Assembly: GCA_036874045.1 (NCBI GenBank)
Contig: CM072339.1
Span: forward strand, 5,587,501-5,651,500
Length of the DNA stretch: 64,000 nucleotides
Source: Cymodocea nodosa
Taxonomy: Eukaryota; Streptophyta; Magnoliopsida; Alismatales; Cymodoceaceae
Reading direction: 5' to 3'
Part shown: positions 11,339-23,429 of the stretch, piece after piece
Layout: the number at the start of each line of letters is the position of its first letter
Position numbering within the stretch: the first letter of the stretch is position 1
Translations under genes and position numbers: made by a program
Notes under the pieces: model-generated
The model's database searches: none
Told to the model about the DNA's origin: nothing
The model's input: only the letters and a program-made list of their open reading frames with translations

Positions 11339-13642
11339 TTACATTTTGTATTCAGAAACAAACAAAAACAGTTGTCGACCCCTCCTAAGTATATCACTTA
11401 TAGCATTACATATTTTATCTCCTAGATGCCTAATATCATTTCTGATGTCGTTAAGCACTGCATCTAAGTCAGGAGGTAGCTGGGTTTGCTGTTCTGCTTG
11501 AACTGAATAACTTTGTTGTTGTTGTTGTTGTATATGGTCTGTATCAGGTTGTTGTTGTTGTTGTCGTTGAGGTTTATGCATGGCCTGGAATTTTTGCAAA
11601 TCTTTGACACTAAATGCTCTCATGCCTTTAGTTTCAGAGGGCCAGTCGGATAAATTCAATTAGCTTGCAATGAGTCTACATACAGCATCACCATAAAATA
11701 ACTTTGAACTCATATGCTGTAATTGAGAAGTGAAAACATCAAACCAATTGATTTGAATTCTATTCAGCAAGCTATAAGTTGCATATAAACAACTTCTGCT
11801 GACTTCCATATTGTGTCCAACTCTCTGAAATAAATTTGCATGCAATATATTTGCAATAAACTTTGCCTCTACATTCAGATTTTCCATTAATCTCATTTCA
11901 GAATATACATCTGGAATTTTTGATAAAGACTGAATGTTCCATTCCAGTTGTCTTATTATGTCAAATCTATTGGTAACAACAACACCTTCATTCTTTAATC
12001 CTAAAACTTCAAAAATTAACTCAGGAGACAACATAAACTCCTGTTCATTTATTTGAGTTTTCAGAAAATTTCCATTCTTAACCAGATTGCTATAAAAAGC
12101 TGCAATAAGCTCTGTGTATTGCTTCCATTTCGTTCCTATTGGCAAGAATTTAATGAGGCCTTGAAACTCAAACAGATCTCTTATGTCCATCAAATTTTTG
12201 AATTTTATTGGACGAGCATGCAGAATCTGACATGTAATCAGATTATTGTATTTCTGTAATGCTTCTTCAGATCTAAAATGAATTGCATTACCTTGAATTT
12301 TTAATATTGTACACAAAGAAGGTGATACCTGAAGCCGTGATTCAAAGTTTAATTCATCTTCAGGAACCTCTTCTTCAAAATGAATGTCATGTTGTTCCTC
12401 TTCCAAAATATTATCTTGAAGCTGCTTAGGTAAGCTTGATTCTTCAGCTTCAACAGTGTTAAGAACATTGTCAATATGCTCAACATTCATCTGTTCAGTC
12501 TCTATAGAATGTTCAGAGTACAATTTTTCCACAAATTCTACAACCGGTGTATCTGTCTGTAATTGTTCATTTTGTTCAACAGATATTTCCATTGATTCAT
12601 GCTGTGAATTCTCAGACTCTGCTTCTATAGATTCTGTAGAAGGCTGGTTAACTTTTAGCTCTTCTGGAGTCTTAACATTTTCAATATCTGCTACTCCAGA
12701 CAATTTAGCCTTTGAACTAGTTACTACCTCAACATTGTCAATTATATCTGCAATAACTTGTTCAATGTCAGGTGCCTGATGCTCTGATTTGTCAATTTCT
12801 ACATCAACAGGACTTGTACTAATAGAAAAACTTGAGCTCATATTTGACTTGGATTTCTTCTCAAGTTTTCTAGCAAGGGAAAATAAAGTCTCATTATCTT
12901 CATCAGTTTCAATGTGTTCGGAATTGATGAGTTTATCAGATGCACAATAAGGTACAATGTCTAGACATACATTATCCTTTGGAAATAAATTTTCATCTGA
13001 TTTTCCTTTTTCAAAAGACTTTGTTTCCTTAGACATAATTTTTCTGACTTTCCTTCTTCTATAACATTTCTATTTCTCCTTTTCAAGTATTGCTGCTTTC
13101 TTTTCAAATTGCTCCATAAAAGTTTTCTACTTTAATTCTTCTAAGGCACTTTCTATTGCAACAACCTTTCGAAGACTATCAACTTTTGTTTTGTCTACAG
13201 CAATATCTGATTCTACTTGTTTTAAATATAAAGGAGTGGGGACAGCTGATTCATGCTCTTCCTCAAATGCATGTAGTCTTGTACCGTTTATAGGAGTTTG
13301 AGGAGTTCTATTTGATGAACCAACACCTTTTTCCAAATATTTTGCATACTGTTCCAAAAATGCAATCTCAGCACATTTCATTCTGTATTCTCTATCATAT
13401 TTACTTTGAATACCCATGTATGTAATACTTGCATCAGTATGTTGAAGTTCTTGTCTAACTTCATCTAATATATCCTGAGAAAAGAAGTAATCTCTATAAA
13501 GTTCTTCTAACCTTTTGTCCACTCGAAATATTTTCTTGAACCAAGTACGTGGAACTTCATCATTCTCTATTTCTTTTCCTTTTGCATCTCTTCTGCTTTT
13601 GCCTTTTTCTCTGCCACGACCTTTGTAGAACTTGGAGACCAT
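11339..13642 (-). pseudogene. Copia-1 3' accessory ORF with the same domain as Gypsy-1
   Basis: An ATG at 13642 (MVSKFYKGRG) opens 768 codons to 11339 in one frame, broken by a few nonsense codons (around 13040-13125 and at 11657) without a frameshift. The N-terminus is basic, the middle (about 12900-12350) acidic and Ser/Glu-rich. The conserved domain (about 12260-11680) has IRDLFEFQGLIKFL, LGLKNEGVVV, RIQINWFDVFTSQL and SSKLFYGD. A Gln-rich tract lies at 11510-11580. The layout and length match the Gypsy-1 ORF at 146-2380. SIRE-type elements are known to carry an env-like ORF here, but this one shows no clear membrane anchor. Function unknown. Confidence 0.75.
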
Positions 13643-13699
13643 CGTCGCAGGTTGTAACAGCAACAAGCGGGAAAGATTTTCTTGACAAAGTTTACAAAT

Positions 13700-13880
13700 A
13701 ACCTAAGTCCCCGTGTTATAAGTGTTTAAATAGGGTTTTCAATCGTATAACTCAACGTGAAGATAAGTCGGGTTTAGAAATAAAATAAATATTGAATAAA
13801 GCTTATTCAATCTAAGTACCCGAAATATTCAAGTATAACTCGTTGAGTTAACTAACCTAACGAGTAAAACGCTGTCTAGA
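13700..13880 (-). promoter_or_regulatory. palindromes and TATA-like box ahead of Copia-1 accessory ORF
   Basis: About 80 bases before the accessory ATG, the minus strand reads CCCTATTTAAACAC (about 13720-13733), a TATA-like box. Beyond it are TAACTCAACG (about 13748) and, near 13836-13866, TAACTCGTTGAGTTAAC followed by TAACCTAACGAG. The arrangement copies that ahead of the Gypsy-1 accessory ORF. Promoter activity is inference. Confidence 0.4.
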
Positions 13881-15229
13881 GGCAGTTTTATACGCTACCT
13901 TATCTAATATAACGTCTAGTTAGTACACTTAAACAAGTTTCGGATGCTTCCAACTAAAACCTTCCGAAAACAACACACATGCTAAACTTAACATTATCTT
14001 GAGAATGTTGTAAACTATTTGAACATTTTGTCTTTTGAATCTTGAATAGTTTGTTTGTCTTTTTAAATTATTTCATCAAGATTTTAAGAGGACATTAATT
14101 CAGATTAACTAAGATTTGTATTTTAAATTATATTAATCTATTTTTGACATTGTTAATGCTCCCCCTACAAATATACTTCAAATATATTCAATCAAAATAC
14201 AAAATATACTTGTAGTGACAATAGATGTTAAGTATAACTATACTTTTACATTTTCTTTTCAGAGACTTCCATTATCCTGACATCATCAAAAATGATTTCC
14301 AGAATCAATTCCTACTGTATATGAATCAAAACACAACTTTGAACTCAATTCGATTAATTCAAGGAGAATAAAAGAATGTATCTCAAATAAACGTTTTCAA
14401 AAGTACTAATGTTGATTCAATAAATCAATAGTCATATTGGTATAAACTATATGCGATTCAAAGATATCTGTAATTAATGAAACATCTTTTTCTTTTAAAA
14501 ACAGTAAATATTGATAATTTTCTTTAAAAGTTAGTTTGAAAGGCTTGAATCATACAAGAGCTTTCTAATGTACCCGTGTAATGAGCTTGCAGTCAACAAT
14601 CCCAAATCTGATCAGGACCTTAGGTTGCCAGATTTAAAGAATCCTTTTTCAGGACAACAATCCTTACATACCTATCTGCTCAAGTACAAAAGGCTCGTGA
14701 TCAAACTGATCAATAAACTCTCAAAGATTTTCACTTTGTAAGCACTTTTCATTTTAAGTACAATATATTTGTATTCCATTAATACAGATGCAATAAAACA
14801 CAAATCTCATACAATTTTTACTTCTATGATTATACTGAGAATATGAATCAGTTTCAATAAGCTTATACTTTTGATTAACAGTTTAAGATGAGTTACATAT
14901 AACTTATTCTACAAGTTTAATCAATTAAGTCAAATTTATGCATGATCATATGCATTTTCCTTGATTCAAAGAAAACATTTAATCAAAATTTCAAAATGTC
15001 AGAAGTATTTAATGTTTTTCATTTACATTTCCACTTAAAATCGTAAAAACCATTAAAATTGATAAACTACTTAAAATCAATAAGATACTACTATGATTTT
15101 ACAATAAATACATAGTATCTTAAGCAGCAGTTTAGATATTACTTTAGATATTTATAATAAGTATATAATATCTATGAGGTGAACAACATCATCAATAATA
15201 TTTATCTTTTTATGTGAAGTTTAAGCATT
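13881..15229 (-). other. Copia-1 noncoding spacer between pol and accessory ORF
   Basis: About 1.3 kb of AT-rich sequence without a usable frame or a recognisable domain. SIRE-like elements often have a spacer here. Confidence 0.6.
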
Positions 15230-18200
15230 TTACACATCATATAGCCTACAAATACCTAAATTTAATCTAATGTTGCAGAATGTATTTTCGTCTAGAGGTT
15301 CTGTAAATATATCAGCTAATTGATTTTTACTAGACACAAATTCTAATTTAATTTTTCCTTTAATTACGTTATCTCTTAGAAAATGATGTCTAACCTCTAT
15401 ATGCTTTGCTTTTGAATGTAATACAGGATTTTTGGAAAGATTTATTGCAGAACTACTATCACAATAAATCTCAGTTGTATCATAAGATAATCCAAAATCT
15501 TCTAAAGTTTGCCTTATCCACAGAATCTTAGTGCAACACAGTGCAGCAGCAACATATTCAACTTCTGTAGTAGAAAGTGCTACACAGTTTTGCTTTTTAC
15601 TAAACCATGACACCAAATTATTTCCCAATAATTGACATGTGCCACTGGTACTCTTTCTATCAGATTTAGATCCTACATAATCAGCATCAGTATATCCTAT
15701 AAGATCTATTGAACTATCCTTAGAATAATACAGTCCGAAATTTTTAGTTCCTTGTATATATCTAAATATTCTTTTAACTACAATTAAGTGTGATTCTTTA
15801 GGATTAGATTGAAATCTAGCACAAACACACATAGCAAACATAATATCAGGTCTACTAGCAGTCAAATAAAGTAAAGAACCAATCATACTTCTGTATTTTC
15901 TTTGATCTATAGATTTTCCTATGTCATCAATATCTAACTTTAAAGTAGTACTTATAGGAGTTCCTCGAATCCTTGTATCATTAAAATTAAATTTCTTAAG
16001 CATTTCATCTACATATTTCTCCTGATTTAAAAATATACCTTTATCCATTTGCTTAATTTGAAGTCCTAGAAAATATGAAAGTTCTCCTATCATACTCATT
16101 TCAAACTGATTAGTCATCTCTTTAGAGAATATTTCTATCAACTTATCAGAGGTTGCTCCAAAGATTATATCATCCACGTATATTTGAATAACAATCTGAT
16201 CTTTACCATCTCTCTTAATAAATAGAGTATGATCTACTTTTCCCATGATATAGCCTTTTTCTATTAAAAAAGTAGACAATCTTTCGTACCATGATCTAGG
16301 TGCTTGCTTCAAACCATATAAGGCTTTCTTCAATTTATACACAAAGTCAGGATTTTTAATATCTTCAAATCCAGATGGTTGTTTTACATGGACTTCTTCA
16401 TTAATTAAATCATTTAGAAATGCACTCTTTACATCCATTTGATATAATTTAAAATCCATATAACAAGCATAGGCCAATAATATTCTAATACTTTCTAACC
16501 TAGCCACATGAGCAAATGTTTCATCATAATCTAATCCTTCTTCCTGTGTATACCCTTGTGCAACTAATCTAACTTTATTCCTTATAATTTAACCAGTTTC
16601 GTTAGTTTTGTTTCTAAAGATCCACTTTGTACCTATTATGGATTGATTTTCTAGTGGAGAAACTAATTCCCATACATCATTTTTGATGAATTGATTTAGT
16701 TCTTCTTGCATTGCCACTATCCAATTTTCATCAGATAATGCTTCTTGTATATTCCTTGGTTCCACCATAGAAACAAACATACACATACTATTTAAATTTA
16801 CTAAAGCTCTAGTTTTAACTCCCTCATTAATATTACCAATGACTTGAGTAATGGGATGCGATGAAGAATAACGCCAATTTCTCTGATTTTCCTCAATATT
16901 CTCATCAACATCTGAAAGTCCATCACTTTCATCATTAGTTTGATCATTTAAGTTCATATTTTTGATTTTCTCAGATAAATCATCAATCTCTCTATTGATC
17001 TCTAACTCATTTGGAAAATTGATCATATCATCATTATTAGCTTTAGATTGAGATTCTCTAAGAGAATTTTCATTGAAGCTTACATGGAGGGTTTCTTCAA
17101 TAGTCCTAGAGGTCTTGTTATATACTCTATAGGCTTTACTTCTAGTAGAGTAACCTACAAAAATTCCTTCATCCGATTTGGCTTGAAATTTATCCCTTTT
17201 ATCCTTAGTATTAAGAATAAAACACTTGCATCCAAATGGTTTCATATAGGAAATTTTTGGAACCCTATTAAACATAATTTCAAAAGGAGTTTTATTAACA
17301 TGAGGTCTTAAATGACTTCTGTTAATAACATAACAAGCTGTATTTACTGCTTCAGCCCAAAGATTTTGAGGTAACTTATGTTCATTCAACATAGTTCTCG
17401 CCATTTCTTGAAGTGATCTATTCTTTCTCTCAACAACACCATTTTGACACGGTGCTCTTGGAAAAGAAAATCTGTGATCAATGCCATGCTCATTACAATA
17501 GTTATCCATTTGATCATTATCAAATTCAGTTTCATGATCACTCCTAAGTTTTTGAATAGAGACACTTTGCTCATTTTGAACAAAATTGCAAAACATTTTA
17601 AATTTTTCAAAAACTTCTGTCTTAGATGCTAGAAAATATACCCAAGTGTATCTAAAGAAGTCATCTACTAAAACAAATACATACCGTTTACCACCAAGAC
17701 TCATGATTCTTGTTGGTCCAAATAGATCCATATGTATAAGTTCTAAGACTCTCTTGCTTGAAATATCAGTTTTGGATTTAAAAGAGTTTTTGTGAAGTTT
17801 ACCTAACTCACATGCATCACACGTAAAGTTCTTTGAGTATTTAATCTTTGGTAAACCTCTCACTAAATGTTTTCTAGATAGTTTATGTAATAGTCTCATC
17901 TTTATATGCCCAATCCTTCTATGCCATAGATATGCATCACTAGTTTCAACTAGCAAATATGAATTTAAATCAACTGCACTAGAAGGTAAAGATAAAATAC
18001 ATACAGAACCTTTTCTTTTAGTAATAAACTTAATTTCATCTGTATTTTTATCAATTATTTTGCATACATTATCTTCAAACACTACATAATATCCATTTTC
18101 AGTTAGTTTTATGACACTTAGCAAATTAAATCCTAGGTTTTCTACATATAGTACATTCGAAATAACACAAGTAAGAGTTATTTGAACATTGCCCATACCT

Positions 18201-20608
18201 ATGATTTTATCTTTGCTTTTGTTTCCAAATGTTACACTTCCTTTCATGGTATTTGTAAAATTTTGTAATAGACTTTTTTGTCTAGTCATGTGACTTGACG
18301 CTCCACTATCCAAGATTCATTTTGATGTTGTTTCCTCCTACAACACAAATTAAGAAAAACTTTTTCTTGGTACCCAATGTTGTTGAGGACGAAGTTCATT
18401 AAACGCATATTTCTTCTTTTTATTTAAAAATAGTTTAACATTATCATTTATATTCTTATTAGTTGTAAGTACTATTGATTTATCATTAGCTTCATACTCA
18501 CATATAGCATTATTGCTTTTGCAATCATTCTTTTTGTTTTCAGATGTAGTATAATCAAGACCAAACATATTTTTATCAGTTGTTAATTTATTTTGGTCAT
18601 GCTTATACATTTCAGTAAGTTCATACCAAGATTTTGTACTTGTATTAAAATTTTTCGTACATACAAAATCTTTTTCTACACAAGAATTTTTTGTTTTATC
18701 ACATGCAGAATGAGTAATTGGTCTAATACTAGTGTATTGAATTACATGCTCAAGTTTCTGAATTCTCAGTTTACTATAATTGTCTGAAATTTTAGAAACA
18801 TTAGAAACTGAATTTCCAGAACAAGAAACAAGATTTTTAGAAACATTTATAGTCATGTTAGAAGTACAATTTGACAAATCACATTGATTTATATTATTAC
18901 TGCATGATTCATCCCTTGAAGTACCTACTTCTACATATTTATTACCTTGTTTCATAATAAAAGGAATTTTAGTCTTAGATTTACTTGAACTGCAACTAAT
19001 AAATCCTTTATTGGCTTGAGATTCAGGATATTCAGGATAATCAAATCCTAAGCCAAATTTATAAGACACCGCAGGGGTACTAGTTAGTTTGTCTAACTTA
19101 GTTTGACTTAAATTCCATTTCTCAAAGGTAGAATTTAAATCTTGCTGTCTTAGTTTTAATTTTTATATCTCTAATTCAAGTTCATTTATATTGTTTCTCA
19201 ACATTTCATTTTCAGATTCTATCTTTAATTTTTCAGCATTTATATTCTGTATTTGTTCATGCAAGATACATTCATTAAATCTAAATTTTTGCAAATCTCT
19301 AGCATGATTTTCATTATCACATTTAAACTTTTCTAAAGTAGTAGATAGGAAACAATTTTCTTCTTCCATAATGGATGAAGATTTTCTAATATTCTTATTT
19401 TCCAGTTTACATACTTTAAGTTTTTGTAATAATGCACGATAAGCACATAATAATTCATTAAAGTTGAAATCTGAATGACTTTCAGGATCAGATATTACCT
19501 CAGACTCATCTGCCATGAAGCACACATGAGCAACGTCTTCTAACTCTTATTCTCCTTCTGAATGTGAAGATTTTGATGCTGATTCCTCAGATTCAGACTC
19601 TTCAGACGTGTCATCCCAAGTGACCTTCAAAGCCTTTTTCTTATAAAATTTTTTCTGAGTTTTCTAAACCGTCTTCTTCTGATTTGTCCTACTTTGCTTT
19701 TAATTTTTCCTCATAGGACAATCTGGAGAAAGATGTCCAGGTTTCTTACAATTGTAACATACATACTTTCTAGATGAAGAATTCTTGTCATTCAATGATT
19801 TTGACATTGAGGGTTTATCATTTTTGTTCCTTTGCTGTTTCCTAGCTTTCCATGCTTTCTTGAATTTCCTAGTTAGCAAAATCAAATCCTCGTCATAATC
19901 AGTAGATATATCAGAATCTGAATTAATTTCGAAGGCTATTTCTTTCTTCATTTTTAGTTTATTGTGACTCAGTGATTCATTTAATTGAACTTCATAAGCT
20001 GTTAAATTTCCTATAAGTTCATTCATAGTATAAACATTTAAACATCGTGATTCCTCAATTGATGTTACTTTCTGAGACCATTTAGAACTTAGGGATCTGA
20101 GAATTTTCCTCACTAAATCCTTGTGTTCAAAATTCTTTCCTAAACATTTTAAAGAGTTTATGATATCAAGAAATCTGGAAAACATCTCAGAAATATTTTC
20201 GTCTTCATGCATCTTAAAGAGTTCATACTTATGAATCAACATGTTTATTTTAGTCTCTTTAACTTGAGAAGTACCTTCATGTGAAACTTCTAATGTATGT
20301 CACACCTCATAAGCAGATTTATATGTCGACACTTTACTGAACTGTTCATAACTCAATGCACAGAATAAAATATTTAAGCCCTTAGCATTCAGAGTTTCTT
20401 TTTCTTTTTCAGTAATTGTCCAAGTATTATAAGGAGTAGTTAACGGAGTATATGGTTTAGAAATCATGAACCACAACTTATGATCTATACTTTGAAGAAA
20501 AACAGTCATCCCATATTTCCAATATTCAAAATGTATTCCATCAAATAAAGGAGGACGATTAAGATTTTGGCCTTCATATAAAGAAAAATTACCATTTCCA
20601 GTAGTCAT
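15230..20608 (-). pseudogene. Copia-1 gag-pol, one frame broken only by nonsense codons
   Basis: Gag starts MTTGNGNFSLYEGQNLNRPP at 20608. A zinc knuckle CYNCKKPGHLSPDC lies at about 19710-19755. Protease has DSGASSHM at about 18310-18290. Integrase has its HHCC finger (WHRRIGH...CDACELGK) and DDE core. RT has [26 protein letters not shown] and the catalytic YVDDI. RNase H has GYTDADYVGSKSDRKSTSG and a stop at 15230. All segments share a single frame over 5.4 kb. Stops lie near 20297, 19697, 19646, 19550, 19160, 18347-18320 and 16586. Several sit where Trp or Gln is expected (for example KWILDSGAS read as K-stop-ILDSGAS), so single C-to-T or G-to-A changes explain them. Confidence 0.92.
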
Positions 20609-20792
20609 TTTACCTTAGATTTTTCAACCTATTTGATTTTAAACAGTCTAAAAATTTTAAAACAATTTGAGCCTTAAATCAAGAAAGTTAAACGTATGCT
20701 CAGGTTAATTTCTATTTAAAAATAAGGAAGGTAGAATAAGCAATGATATTAAATAAGTTGGTATCGATTTTATATCAAAGATTATTCACAAT

Positions 20793-20804
20793 GCTCTGAT
20801 ACCA
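20793..20804 (-). other. Copia-1 primer-binding site (initiator tRNA-Met)
   Basis: The minus strand reads TGGTATCAGAGC two bases after the 5' LTR end at 20807. This is the standard copia PBS, complementary to the 3' end of initiator tRNA-Met. Confidence 0.95.
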
Positions 20805-20806
20805 CT

Positions 20807-22417
20807 TGTAGGATCGTATGGCTACACGAGAGGGGGGTGAATTGTGTATTTTTAATATTTTCTGAAATATAATTGAAACTTTAAATCTCAAAAACAAGTC
20901 GAGACATTGTTTTCATAAAATCATTTTTATTCAAGGTTTCAATTACAATATACAATTCAATTCTCCTCAGAAATTGTAGATGCAATTATATTTCGATACC
21001 ATGTATCATCTAAACAATTTCATAACTACAAACAGAGAAAACTAATTTACGGAATTTAAAACTTTTCTCCCTGTTTGAGATCTTTCTTCTTCTTTTTCTT
21101 CTTCAGCAATTCTTTAGTGACGAATATCTTGTCTTTTCATGCTTCACCGAATTTGCTTTCTTTTGATACTTCAAATCTTCAGTGACGAAAATCCTACCTT
21201 TTTATGCTTCACTGAACTTTCTTCCACTTGAGAGATTTTCCCCGAGAAGGTGTTTTTGATCCCTAAAAAAGATTTTTCTTTTGGTGTGCAGGGATGGTTT
21301 GATCCTTGAAAAGATTTTTCGTTTTGTGTGCAAGGATAAATTGATCAACGAGAATTCTATGCCTTTTATACTGTATCTTCATTTCATGCATATCCTTCAC
21401 GTTTAACCACTACCAGTTTTCCACTTCTCTACGTCTTTCCTTTTTCCTTCATCGAAACACACACGTTCTAACCCACGTTTATATTTCGAATTTTCTTTAA
21501 TCATCAATCCTGGATCTCTGAAAAATTTCCTGCAAAATAAACTTTCTCGTCCAAAAGTTTTTCATCAATGTAATAAGAAGTCGTTACTTTAATGTTAACT
21601 AAACAAGTAACACAAGTATATATATAACTTAACGTTTCTAACTTAACGAGTTCCTCATGTGCCATTTCACGTGACAAGTACTGTAGCTAACTCAACGAAC
21701 TAAGTCCATGGTGTTATGATATCTCAACGAACCATCTCCGTTGTGTTATGATAACTCAACGAACCATTTCCGTTGTGTTATGATATCTCAACGAACTAGT
21801 AATACACAAATGTTTTTATAATAAAAATTTTACCACGTGCAAAAAATAACAACTTAAGTTTAAAACGCTAACCTAATGCGTTGCCTTAGTGTTCAATATA
21901 GCAACTCAACGCGTTTAGTTATGTTAACTTAACGAGTTAAACATGTGCACCTCACGTGATACAATACAACATTCATAACTTATAATTTCACCACGTGTAT
22001 AACACTAACTTAACGAGTTCGTCTCTTCTTTTACTCACTAACTTAACGAGTTATCACGTGACCTATTTTAACCTTTAAGCCTCTAACTTAATGAGTTCTC
22101 ACGTGACCTCTATACAAACAAAACTCTAACTTAACGAGTTGTCTAAACGTGCACTGTTCATGATACAAAAGATATAACATTAAAACATATCATGATTTTC
22201 AATAAAAACACACGTTAACTTAACGTTTAGCTAAATGAGAAATTAATGCAACAAAATGACTAGTTATTAACTTCAGATCCAATACAGACAAGTATTTATA
22301 TCAGTAAGCTTTTTCTGTATTAATTGATGATTTTAATTTCTTTTCACAAGCAATATTAATTGAGCAAATATGATTATTTTCATTCAGCACACATCATCAA
22401 AACAAAAATACTCAACA
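20807..22417 (-). repeat. Copia-1 5' LTR
   Basis: This is the partner of 9259-10870, with the same ends and length. The differences I can see are mostly C/T or G/A changes. It also carries the 20-mer TAACTTAACGAGTTAAACAT (21925-21944) shared with the Gypsy-1 LTR. Confidence 0.95.
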
Positions 22418-22621
22418 TAAAGAATTAAAAACTAGCAACTTACCGATAGTTCAAAAATGTATTAAATTAACGCTAATTCCTTGAAATTATGCAGATTCTT
22501 TCATTAAAGCATATAACAGTGCAAATATAACATAATGGCTTAATTCTCATATGATAAGCTAAATATTATGCATTTAACCATCATGTAACCGTTAATATTA
22601 TGCACTTTTTCATTCTAAACA
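22418..22621 (-). repeat. Gypsy-1 5' LTR, outer 5' portion
   Basis: In reverse complement this matches 30855-31060 and, more weakly, 29545-29745, beginning TGTTTAGAATG. It was separated from the rest of the LTR (7639-9258) by the Copia-1 insertion. Confidence 0.85.
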
Positions 22622-23141
22622 GTTATCCTATAACTATCTCAAAAACTCAAACAATTATCCTTTTATGCTTGTCACATGATTCTTTAAGTTCTACACATGA
22701 GTCTTCTTAGTTTCAAACAATTTGCTTGAAACTCTCTAAAAACTCGAATAGTTAGTCAGTAACTATCTGAAAAACTCGAATAGTTATCATTTTATGCTTG
22801 TCATGTGATTCTTTAAGTTCTGCACATAAGTTTTCTTCGTTTCAAACAGTTTGCTTGAAACCTTTTGAAAGCTCGAATAGTTATTCTGTAACTATCCGAA
22901 AAACTTGAACAATTATCTTGTAACTATTCGATTTGCTTGCAGCTATTTTCTTTTAACTTCCAGATAGTTTCCCTTGAACCTTCCAAAGCTCTTTTTACTT
23001 TTGGACTATTTCACTTAGAACTTTCTAATTTCTCCTTTCTTCTATTCTATAGTTGACTGAACTATCTTCTAAGTTGTTTTATGAAATACAACTTATTCCT
23101 CACATGGATTTTTGTATTATCAAAATATAAGGGTTCTAACA
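22622..23141 (-). mobile_element. LTR fragment of the Copia-2 family
   Basis: The end TTGTATTATCAAAATATAAGGGTTCTAACA and the repeated words around TCGAATAGTTA and AACTATCCGAAA match the Copia-2 LTRs at 46680-47339 and 53030-53757. Gypsy-1 inserted into it. What follows 23141 is not a copia polypurine tract, so this is the outer edge of a 5' LTR or part of a solo LTR. Confidence 0.75.
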
Positions 23142-23429
23142 CAATTAATCATTCATTAACCGCTAATATTATCAACAATTTTATTTTAAACAATCATCAT
23201 TCATGAATCATGATTTATTACATTAAAATCAATATCAAGACATCAACTTATCATTTATCATTCATCATCCATCAACACATTCAAACACAAGTCATAAAGT
23301 TAAAATAATTATTTTATTTCTGAATTCAAATTAGAAAATACTTCATTTTTGTAATTATATCAAATATATTTACATTTAATGTACATAATTATATTTAAAT
23401 ATTTAAATTTACAAATTCATTAATGAATT

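Larger units (their letters stand above)
9259..22417 (-). mobile_element. Copia-1: SIRE/Maximus-like Ty1/copia retrotransposon, structurally complete
   Basis: The LTRs are 1612 and 1611 bases (9259-10870 and 20807-22417) and are nearly identical. Their first 59 bases differ at two sites. Ends are TG...CA. Flanks are TAAAC (9254-9258) and TAAAG (22418-22422), a five-base target duplication with one change. On the minus strand the element reads 5' LTR, initiator-Met PBS, gag, PR, IN, RT, RH, a long spacer, an accessory ORF, the polypurine tract, then the 3' LTR. PR-IN-RT order makes it Ty1/copia. Its length, long LTRs and extra 3' ORF fit SIRE/Maximus. It inserted into the Gypsy-1 5' LTR, so it is younger than Gypsy-1. 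Confidence 0.93.
1..22621 (-). mobile_element. Gypsy-1: Athila-like Ty3/gypsy retrotransposon, 3' end outside window, split by Copia-1
   Basis: On the minus strand the order is 5' LTR (22621-22418, then 9258-7639), leader and gag, protease, RT, RNase H, integrase (about 7600-2778), then an accessory ORF (2380-146). The 3' LTR must lie left of base 1. The order PR-RT-RH-IN and the protease signature (ADRSIxYPRG-like, ending in ILGRPFLAT) place it in the Athila/Tat branch of Ty3/gypsy, without a chromodomain. The 5' LTR edge (TGTTTAGAATG on minus) is confirmed by two more copies beginning at 29545 and 30855 on the plus strand. It is inserted in an LTR of the Copia-2 family. The coding part is dead because of several nonsense codons and one frameshift. 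The lineage call rests on motif recognition, not on a tree. Confidence 0.85.
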
